Shown here: one piece after another, positions 20,432 to 26,868 of the stretch
Position numbering within the stretch: position 1 is the first letter of the stretch
Layout of the letters: the number at the start of each line of letters is the position of its first letter
From: a virus
Length of the DNA: 26,868 nucleotides
Strand: one strand, 5' to 3'
Virus record (IMG/VR): IMGVR_UViG_3300045135_000492
Location: 1-26,868 of that record
The notes under the pieces: generated by a model
Databases searched by the model: none
What the model saw: the letters and a program-made list of their open reading frames with translations, nothing else
Told to the model about the DNA's origin: nothing
Program-made: the position numbers and the translations under genes

Positions 20432-23136
20432 TGAGTTTACAATTAATATTATTCCCGCAAAGTTATGAAGGGTATTATAATTCAACTTCTGCTACAGTTA
20501 CAACGCAATATGTAGCAGACAATAGTTTGTTTCTTACATCTGACCTAGATACTTCTGTAGGCACTACTTTAGGTACTCCTTGTGATGAAGCAATAGATAC
20601 TGACGGGGCTATTATAGGGGCTTGGAAAAGATACCATACTACAGGTACTTCTTATGCGGTTACAACACCACCTGACAATTACTTTTCTGTAGCGTCAGGG
20701 GTTTTCCTTTCAGGTATTGAGTTTTTTAGTCACGCAACACAAGATAGTCATTCAGGGATATATCAAAAGATAGATGGTTTAGTTGTAGGTCAGTCATATA
20801 CAATAGTAATAGATATTGAACATCAAGCAACAGGAGGTATATTAACAATAGGTTGCCCTAATCGTACAGATACTTTAGCGGGTGGTGGTGTATGGAATGA
20901 AAATACTAACGTTTCACAAATAACAAGGTCTTTTGTAGCTGTTAACACGGAAGAAATCTTAGTATTAGATTATTTAAATGACAATGGCGATAATTTAAAA
21001 GTAAGTAAAGTATCTATTACACATAGTTCGCAAGTTGTTACTTCAGTATATGATGGTCAAGTTCTTTGTGATTTATATGAAGAAGAAGAAATACCTTTAA
21101 CATTAAGTATTGACGAATTTAAAAACGCTGCAGAAAGCATACAATCGTATTCTAAAGCATTTAAACTACCTGCTACTAAAAGAAATAATAAAATCTTTTC
21201 GCACTTATTTGACGTAACAAGAAGTGTGGACAATTTTAGTTTTAGCCCTTACAAAAAGACTAAGTGTATTTTAAAGCAAGATGGTCTTAATATATTTGAA
21301 GGGTTTTTAAAGTTAATAGATATAAATAATAAAGAAGGTGAAATAAGTTACAATGTAAACTTGTATTCAGACCCTATTGTACTTGCTGAAACTTTAAAAG
21401 ACAAGAAGTTAAAGGAAATTAATATGTCTGAATTAAATCACGACTATTACGCAGGAAACATAAAGAATAGTTGGACGGGTGTTTTGGATTTAAAAAATCC
21501 TTTATCCGCAGGTTCTTTTGCAGGAAACGTAAATGATACAACTACAGATGTTCTTAAATATCCTTTTGTAAATTGGATAGGAACGCACAACGCAAATAGT
21601 ACTCATATTAGTTTAGAGTATTTAGAAGATGTATTTAGACCTTTTATTAAATGTAAGTATATCTTTGATAGAATTATGTCGGAAGCAGAATTTACTTACG
21701 ATAGCGACTTTTTAAATTCCACAAAATTTACTAAGTTATTTATGGATTTTAATTTTGGAGGTGATAGAACGGGGGCGCAGTCAGGTAGTGGGGTTACGGA
21801 ATACGCGTCCCGTGATGTTTCATCACCTATGTCTTCTACTCAATCTTGGAAAACGTTAAAATTAAATTCAAGCCAACAACAAACAGTATACTACAACAAA
21901 TCAACAGGAAAACTAACAGCACAATCTAATAATACAATAGTTAGTGTTTCATATAGTTTGTCTGCAGAAAATACAACGTACAATCCGCATAATTCTCAAT
22001 TTAGAATTTTAAAAACAGAAACTTCAGGAGATACTACCGAATTAGAAAAAATATCAGACTATGTTTCAGGAAATTGGTTTGGGGGTGGTTCAGGCAGTAT
22101 AGATATATCGCTTAACAATGGGGACACTATAGAGTTTCAGCATAGGACAAATAGTTCTACTGCGGGATTGTTTGATGTTTCAGGTTTTGCTACTATGGGG
22201 GTTTCTTCAGAAATTATTGAAGCAGCCGATTTATTACAAAATGTACGTGGCGACTTAGGGCAGTGGGATTTTGTTAAAGGAATTTTTACAATGTTTAACT
22301 TAGTGGTTATGCAGGATAAATTAAATCCTACAAATTTAATTATAGAACCTTATAATGATATATTTATAGATAATTCTGATAGTGTAGAACACGATTGGAC
22401 TACTAAGATAGACGCTACAGAAATAAAACTTAAACCTATTGATTTAACTAAGTATGTGCATTTCAAATATGAAACAGATGATAGTGATTATAATGCTAAA
22501 AAATACAATAAAGCAGTAGACCGTGAGTATGGAGAAAAAATACTAGAACTTCCTGAATTAACTTTACTTGAAGGCGAACAAGAAATTATAGCGACACCTT
22601 TTGCGTCTACAGTTTGTAGGGAATTTCATAGTTCGTTTGACAATAATTTAATTGTACCTGCAATATATTCTTCAGGTGATAATGATGAATTTTCACCATT
22701 TGAAAATTTACCTAGAATACTGTATGATAATGGTGTTAATCAATTAGGTGCAGGTACTTATTCTTCAAATATTCAAAACCACGTATCAAGTAAGTTTACA
22801 AATGAAGACGAATTTTTGCAATTTAGTCATTTATCCGCAGTACCTTCAGGGGTGGGTGTAGAAGATTATAATTTTGAAAGCGAACCTTTGATAGGTAACG
22901 CTATAGGAGTACCTAGTGTAGATAATTTATATAGTTTATATTGGTCACCTTATTTTGACGAACTATATAATGAAGAAACAAGGGTTGTTACATTAAAAGT
23001 AAACCTTACCGCTTCAGATATTAATACATTTAACTTTTACGATACTGTATTCATTAAAAACAGGTCTTACAGAGTTAATAAAATAGAGTACAAACCAAAC
23101 GGACTATCTAAAGTTGAATTTTTACTTATACCATAA
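20431..23136 (+). CDS. Large tail / baseplate protein
   Basis: The 901-residue product is the largest in the window. Residues about 20-205 look like a beta-sandwich (possible carbohydrate-binding insertion), followed at about 213-330 by DLYEEEEIPLTLSIDEF and SYSKAFKLPATKRNN, a block that recurs in large tail proteins of flavobacterial phages. The end has FNFYDTVFIKNRSYRVNKI. Size and position upstream of the fibre suggest a hub or baseplate component that holds the receptor-binding protein. Confidence 0.6.
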   Translation: MSLQLILFPQSYEGYYNSTSATVTTQYVADNSLFLTSDLDTSVGTTLGTPCDEAIDTDGAIIGAWKRYHTTGTSYAVTTPPDNYFSVASGVFLSGIEFFSHATQDSHSGIYQKIDGLVVGQSYTIVIDIEHQATGGILTIGCPNRTDTLAGGGVWNENTNVSQITRSFVAVNTEEILVLDYLNDNGDNLKVSKVSITHSSQVVTSVYDGQVLCDLYEEEEIPLTLSIDEFKNAAESIQSYSKAFKLPATKRNNKIFSHLFDVTRSVDNFSFSPYKKTKCILKQDGLNIFEGFLKLIDINNKEGEISYNVNLYSDPIVLAETLKDKKLKEINMSELNHDYYAGNIKNSWTGVLDLKNPLSAGSFAGNVNDTTTDVLKYPFVNWIGTHNANSTHISLEYLEDVFRPFIKCKYIFDRIMSEAEFTYDSDFLNSTKFTKLFMDFNFGGDRTGAQSGSGVTEYASRDVSSPMSSTQSWKTLKLNSSQQQTVYYNKSTGKLTAQSNNTIVSVSYSLSAENTTYNPHNSQFRILKTETSGDTTELEKISDYVSGNWFGGGSGSIDISLNNGDTIEFQHRTNSSTAGLFDVSGFATMGVSSEIIEAADLLQNVRGDLGQWDFVKGIFTMFNLVVMQDKLNPTNLIIEPYNDIFIDNSDSVEHDWTTKIDATEIKLKPIDLTKYVHFKYETDDSDYNAKKYNKAVDREYGEKILELPELTLLEGEQEIIATPFASTVCREFHSSFDNNLIVPAIYSSGDNDEFSPFENLPRILYDNGVNQLGAGTYSSNIQNHVSSKFTNEDEFLQFSHLSAVPSGVGVEDYNFESEPLIGNAIGVPSVDNLYSLYWSPYFDELYNEETRVVTLKVNLTASDINTFNFYDTVFIKNRSYRVNKIEYKPNGLSKVEFLLIP

Positions 23137-23975
23137 TGAACTATAAAAAAGGATTTAAAATAAAACCAAAAGAAATAACAGCATTAGGTGAAGTGTTGTT
23201 TACAGATGGTACAAACGATAATTTGCGAGCAAATCAAAAGACTTGTGAGGAGTACGGATACAGGTACGATAGCGAAAAGGGTCTTTGTTATTCAGGTAGA
23301 CAAGGTAGTAAGGTTGCTAGGGTGTTCAGAAATATAACAAACAACACAACAGGAGGTACTACAGAAAGCGGTACTGCTAACACTACTTTGTTAGGAACTG
23401 CTAACAAGACTAAAGGACAAAACAATAACGGATTTGTAACAGGTGAAGAACACGAATTAGGGAACGGACTAGATAACGCTTCTATTGTAGGAGGTAAGAA
23501 AGCAAAAGCATTAAGACAAGGAGAAGTAGTAGTAGGTGGTGGTGGTGGTTATACATCTACACAGGGGGCGGTACAAACTTCAAGTGTTCAGGTAAGTGGT
23601 ACAACAACAGACGCAACGGCTACCAATTTAACAACACAAGATGACGGAACAAATATAATTGAAATGCAAGGCGGTTCTGTTACTATATTTGAATGTTACT
23701 TAACAGGGCTTGTAGTAGTTGGTAGTGGTAGTGTAAATGCAGGAAACCACAAAAGTATTAAAATAACAGGTAGTGTAGTGACTACAGGGGCGTTAGCGTT
23801 AACTATTACACAAAGTCAAACTACAATATCTAGTACTGTAGCAGGTATATCTGCAACACTTGTACAATCTAACAATCAGTTAGCAGTTCAGGTTACAGGT
23901 TTAGCAGGTGTAACTATCTATTGGACGTGTACAGTTAATATGCACGAAAACGTAATTAGTGGTAAATATTTTTAA
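23136..23975 (+). CDS. Tail fibre / receptor-binding protein
   Basis: The 279-residue product has an N-terminal virion-attachment part (1-60) with two cysteines (C37, C51), a Gly/Asn-rich repeat region (about 80-138) with LLGTANKTKG and ASIVGGKKAKAL that resembles YadA-type trimeric head repeats, and a beta-rich C-terminus with SSVQVSGTTTDAT and HKSIKITGSVVTTGAL, which is common at the ends of Bacteroidota phage fibres. A trimeric fibre that binds the host surface is the best guess. Confidence 0.7.
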   Translation: MNYKKGFKIKPKEITALGEVLFTDGTNDNLRANQKTCEEYGYRYDSEKGLCYSGRQGSKVARVFRNITNNTTGGTTESGTANTTLLGTANKTKGQNNNGFVTGEEHELGNGLDNASIVGGKKAKALRQGEVVVGGGGGYTSTQGAVQTSSVQVSGTTTDATATNLTTQDDGTNIIEMQGGSVTIFECYLTGLVVVGSGSVNAGNHKSIKITGSVVTTGALALTITQSQTTISSTVAGISATLVQSNNQLAVQVTGLAGVTIYWTCTVNMHENVISGKYF

Positions 23976-23986
23976 AAAATAATAAA

Positions 23987-25591
23987 ATGGCAAAAGAAAG
24001 TTTAGAGTTAGAAGTAAAATCAAATATAAAAGAAGCGGTAAAAGACACCGAAAAACTAACAGATGGTTTAAAGGACGCAACAAAGGAAACCGAAAACCTT
24101 GCTGACGCTACAAAGGACGGTAAAAAAGGCTTTTTAGGTTTAGGTGGTGCGGTTAAAAGTATAGGTGCAGGATTTAAAGCATTAGGAATAGGTCTTATTA
24201 TTGGTTTATTTACACAATTAAAAGAAATATTTGGTCAAAACCAAAAAGTAATGGACTTCTTTAATACAGCATTAGAAAGTACATCTATAATGTTTAATGA
24301 TTTATTTAGTTTCTTAAGTAATAACGTAGGGACTGTAGTTGATTATTTTAAAGGTTTATTTGAAGACCCTGTACAGCACTTAAAAGACTTTGGTAACGCT
24401 ATAAAAGAAAATATACAAGAACGTTTTGAAAGTTGGTTAGATACTATGGGGTACTTAGCAAGTGCAGTAGGTAAATTATTTAAAGGCGACTTTGCAGGGG
24501 CTATGGATAGTGTTAAACAAGCAGGAAAAGAAGCGGTTGATGTATTTACAGGGGTTAATAATTCAGTAGACAAAGCAGCAGAAATATACGAAAAGACAAC
24601 TAAAGCCGTAAAAGAATACACAAAATCGGTTGTTAGTAGTGCTTCTGCAAATGTGAAATTAAAAAAAGATAGTGAATTAGCAAAAGTTCAAATACAAGGT
24701 GTTATTGAAGAATATGATAGGGAGGCGGAAAAACTAAGACAGGTTCGTGATGACGAAACAAAGACTTTTGAAGAACGAATAGAAGCAAATAACAAGTTAG
24801 GCGAAACACTTGAAAAGCAAAAAGAAAAGATGTTAGAACTTGTTGATATACAGGTGAAAGCAGCACAAGTGGAATATGATAAAAATCAAAGTCAAGAAAA
24901 CCTTATAGCACTTACAGAAGCGTTAAACGAAAAGAAAGGAGTAGAAGCACAAATAACAGGGTTTCAATCTGAACAACTAACAAATCAAGTATCACTTGAA
25001 AAAGAACTTAAAGATGTTAAGAATGAAGTGTTGGCAGAAGGATTGTCAGGTATGCAAAGGGAACTTGCAGAACTTGAAGCAAATTATAAGTTAAAAAAAG
25101 AAATGGCTGAAAAGTCAGGAATGGATACTGCAGAAATTACTAAGAAATACGAAAAACAAAAATCTGCTATTGTAAGTGCAGGTATTAACGAACAATTAAG
25201 CGCTTATTCATCTTTTGCAGGTGCTTTAAGTGAAATGGCAGGAGAAAACAAAGCGTTAGCAGTTGCACAAGCAACTATAGATACTTATACTGCAGTTACT
25301 AAAACATTAAAAGAAAGTACTTTACCTTACCCTGCTAATATTATAGCGGCTGCAGGAATAGGTGTGCAAGGATTTAATAATATACGTAAAATTATGCAAG
25401 TAGACGTAGGAGGTGGCTCTAGTGGTTCAGCACCTACACCTACAGCAAGTACACCTGCACCTGAATTATTAAGTGGTAAGTTTGAGTTAAGTGGTGGTGA
25501 ACAAGAACCTATAAAAGCGTATGTAGTTACTGATGAAATGACTAATAGTCAAGATCAATTAGCAAACATAAGGCGTAGAGCTACAATATAG
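23987..25591 (+). CDS. Tape measure protein
   Basis: The 534-residue product is mainly helical: a coiled-coil N-terminus, a hydrophobic segment at about 58-78 (SIGAGFKALGIGLIIGLFTQL minus its first residue), a long charged coiled-coil (about 200-420) and a second hydrophobic part near 447-465, then a Ser/Pro/Thr-rich tail. This is the classic tape measure layout. At about 1.5 angstrom per residue it predicts a tail near 80 nm. It is the last gene of the tail block, which is unusual: it normally follows the chaperones and precedes the tip genes. Confidence 0.85.
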   Translation: MAKESLELEVKSNIKEAVKDTEKLTDGLKDATKETENLADATKDGKKGFLGLGGAVKSIGAGFKALGIGLIIGLFTQLKEIFGQNQKVMDFFNTALESTSIMFNDLFSFLSNNVGTVVDYFKGLFEDPVQHLKDFGNAIKENIQERFESWLDTMGYLASAVGKLFKGDFAGAMDSVKQAGKEAVDVFTGVNNSVDKAAEIYEKTTKAVKEYTKSVVSSASANVKLKKDSELAKVQIQGVIEEYDREAEKLRQVRDDETKTFEERIEANNKLGETLEKQKEKMLELVDIQVKAAQVEYDKNQSQENLIALTEALNEKKGVEAQITGFQSEQLTNQVSLEKELKDVKNEVLAEGLSGMQRELAELEANYKLKKEMAEKSGMDTAEITKKYEKQKSAIVSAGINEQLSAYSSFAGALSEMAGENKALAVAQATIDTYTAVTKTLKESTLPYPANIIAAAGIGVQGFNNIRKIMQVDVGGGSSGSAPTPTASTPAPELLSGKFELSGGEQEPIKAYVVTDEMTNSQDQLANIRRRATI

Positions 25592-25609
25592 CAACTAAAA
25601 TTTAGTCGC
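25591..25609 (+). other. Stem-loop after the tape measure gene
   Basis: GC-a-ACTAA (25591-25598) pairs with TTAGT-c-GC (25602-25609) with one mismatch and a 3-base loop. No T-tract follows. Like the hairpin after the terminase, it lies at a block end, just before a late promoter copy. Confidence 0.5.
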
Positions 25610-25621
25610 ACTTTAAAAATC

Positions 25622-25653
25622 AAATATTAGCAATTTATATCTATTATATATTA
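25622..25653 (+). promoter_or_regulatory. Putative phage late promoter, copy D
   Basis: AAATA at 25622-25626 and TCTATTATATATTAT at 25640-25654 repeat the two-part motif. The predicted start near 25653 leaves a 19-base leader to the ATG at 25672. It would drive the protease and, past the window edge, scaffold, capsid and tail tube genes. Confidence 0.6.
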
Positions 25654-25656
25654 TAC

Positions 25657-25677
25657 TAAAAAAATTATATTATGTAC
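25657..25677 (+). repeat. 21-bp duplicated leader and start, copy 1
   Basis: A T, seven A, TTATATT and ATGTAC string is identical at 26038-26058. In both places it contains the ATG of a gene whose product begins MY-TYL--LEELKS. Confidence 0.85.
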
Positions 25678-26040
25678 GAAACGTATTTATCAAAGTTAGA
25701 AGAATTAAAAAGTGAAAAGGTTGAAAGAGTTGAGTTGAATGCTGTTAAAGATTTTGAAAAAGAATATAATAATGCTTCTGAAATACATACTAAAGGAATG
25801 CGACAAACAGGTGAAATTGATACATTAGTAAATAAAGTGTTAGATTTATATGATGCAGCAGGTAAAAGTTATTTAAAGGCTAACGCTAGGTATCAAGAAA
25901 TTGAAAATGCTGCAAAAGAATTAGGTGTTGATGTACCTTCTAAAATAGAAGCATTAAAAAAAGATATATCTCAAAGTTTAAAAGATATAGATAAAGCAAG
26001 TAAGAATTTATTGAAAATTAAAAATACTGATTTAGTATAA
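25672..26040 (+). CDS. Coiled-coil protein upstream of the protease, unknown
   Basis: The 122-residue product starts MYETYLSKLEELKSEKVE and is predicted to be almost entirely helical, with heptad-like patterns (for example ALKKDISQSLKDIDKASKNLL). It may be a scaffold-like or head-assembly protein. The first 15 residues and the leader are shared with the next gene. Confidence 0.6.
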   Translation: MYETYLSKLEELKSEKVERVELNAVKDFEKEYNNASEIHTKGMRQTGEIDTLVNKVLDLYDAAGKSYLKANARYQEIENAAKELGVDVPSKIEALKKDISQSLKDIDKASKNLLKIKNTDLV

Positions 26041-26058
26041 AAAAATTATATTATGTAC
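26038..26058 (+). repeat. 21-bp duplicated leader and start, copy 2
   Basis: Identical to 25657-25677. Here the first three bases are the stop codon of the upstream gene. Confidence 0.85.
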
Positions 26059-26328
26059 AAGACTTATTTAGAAAGACTAGAAGAATTAAAATCTAAGCAA
26101 CCTAGTAAAATTGATTTGACTAAGTTAATCCGCAAAGATGTTTGGACTACAAATGTAGTTGCAGAAACATTTGAAGTTGGTGATATTGTTTATAGAGAAC
26201 TAGAGGAAGGTCAAACAGAGGACGATTTATGTCCTGTAGGTTCAGGTGAGTATTTTATGGAAGACGGAACTAAAATACAAATTGATAGTGAAGGTAAAGT
26301 AATTCTAATTACACCTGCAAATGACTAA
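26053..26328 (+). CDS. Small protein with duplicated N-terminus, head-assembly candidate
   Basis: The 91-residue product starts MYKTYLERLEELKSKQ, like the gene before it. Residues about 30-90 form a beta-rich part with FEVGDIVYRELEEG, GEYFMEDGTKIQIDSEG and KVILI, a pattern that resembles small beta modules attached to scaffold proteins of Bacteroidota phages. Its stop overlaps the protease start by eight bases. The exact role is unknown. Confidence 0.6.
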   Translation: MYKTYLERLEELKSKQPSKIDLTKLIRKDVWTTNVVAETFEVGDIVYRELEEGQTEDDLCPVGSGEYFMEDGTKIQIDSEGKVILITPAND

Positions 26329-26868
26329 AATAGTAGAGTTAGTAATATCAGAAGAAAATGAAGCATTAACTATTGACGCTATTAGTTTAGTGACTAATCC
26401 TGCAATAGAACAAGACTTTGTTTATTTTTCTAAAGAAAAGAATAATCTAACATTTGCAAAAGTAGATGAAGAAAAAAGGGAACTTATAAGTCCTGCTTTA
26501 ATTCCTAATAAGCAGATATTAAGATATGACGCAAATAGTGAGTATTATGTGTATTTCTCTAAGAATACAGTAAAGTTTGCTGCATATAGTTATTTAAAGC
26601 ATAACAATCACCATAAAGCAACTGAACAACATAACGATAGAGTTTCAGGTGTTCTAACTGTAGAAAGTTGGATAAAAGAAGGTGAGCAAGACAAGTCTAA
26701 TATGTATGGTTACGATTTACCTGTAGGTACTTGGTTTGTTAAAATGAAAATAGATAACGACGAAATTTGGAATAGAATTAAGTCAGGAGAATTAAAAGGA
26801 CTTTCAATAGAAGGGTACTTTGTAGATAAGGCAGAAAAACTAGCAAAGCAAGAAAGGACTTACACACA
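26321..26868 (+). CDS. XkdF-like prohead serine protease (partial)
   Basis: ATG 26321 opens a frame that continues beyond the window edge; 182 residues are visible. After an N-terminal ISLVTNPAIEQDF (21-33), the central YLKHNNHHKATEQHN (91-105) holds the candidate catalytic histidines, and LKGLSIEGYFVDKAEK (159-174) holds the candidate serine (S162) in the pattern typical of XkdF-like proteases. It would cleave scaffold and capsid precursors during head maturation. Position before the capsid gene, if the window ends are close together, is as expected. The end of the protein is not seen. Confidence 0.8.
   Translation, partial: MTKIVELVISEENEALTIDAISLVTNPAIEQDFVYFSKEKNNLTFAKVDEEKRELISPALIPNKQILRYDANSEYYVYFSKNTVKFAAYSYLKHNNHHKATEQHNDRVSGVLTVESWIKEGEQDKSNMYGYDLPVGTWFVKMKIDNDEIWNRIKSGELKGLSIEGYFVDKAEKLAKQERTYT

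Noticed and set aside
1-26868. Integrase, excisionase or repressor gene
   Set aside because: I looked for tyrosine or serine recombinase motifs and repressor-type helix-turn-helix genes and saw none; absence is limited by the missing piece at the window ends.

Overview
This window is part of the genome of a tailed bacteriophage with long-tail (siphovirus-like) genes. It is AT-rich, every supported gene lies on the + strand, and genes overlap or abut with ATGA or TAATG junctions. The host is probably a member of Bacteroidota, most likely a flavobacterium. The reasons are that start codons are preceded by A-rich tracts rather than Shine-Dalgarno sequences, two promoters fit the Bacteroidota pattern TTG-N17-23-TAnnTTTG, and many proteins resemble families I know from flavobacterial phages. 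I see no integrase, repressor or tRNA, so nothing points to lysogeny.

Layout. (1) 1-1600: end of the head module, with major capsid protein and a probable tail tube protein, closed by a terminator. (2) 1639-7193: structural genes, a LamG-like protein, portal, head-tail connector, a compact lysis cassette of tiny overlapping genes, and a metallophosphoesterase, closed by a terminator. (3) 7086-7423: the only long non-coding stretch, with two host-type promoters, a possible small RNA and a 20-bp inverted repeat. (4) 7424-15531: early genes for DNA metabolism and regulation, including an SSB-like protein, a DnaA-C-like protein, a winged-helix initiator, two paralogous adenine methyltransferases, NinG and NinB homologues, a sigma-factor-like protein, and several small zinc or membrane proteins. 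(5) 15585-17043: terminase. (6) 17153-25591: tail genes from a frameshifted tail chaperone to the tape measure. (7) 25672-26868: two small proteins with duplicated starts, then an XkdF-like protease cut by the window edge.

Both window ends fall inside the protease-scaffold-capsid block. The window is therefore probably a nearly complete, circularly permuted genome opened there, although direct end-to-end joining does not give a clean reading frame.

The most interesting signal is a two-part motif, AAmTA at -31 and TCTATTATATAnTAT around -12, found at the same internal spacing in front of 1639, 15585, 17153 and 25672. Each copy heads a late transcription block, and each block ends in a hairpin. 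An early gene (11996-12535) encodes a sigma-like protein. The inference is a phage-specific late promoter read with a phage sigma factor. At two sites the predicted start of transcription is the A of the ATG, so those mRNAs would be leaderless. Other anomalies are a T9 frameshift site in the tail chaperone, a large terminase with no ATG upstream of its Walker A motif, and a lysis gene without its own clear start.
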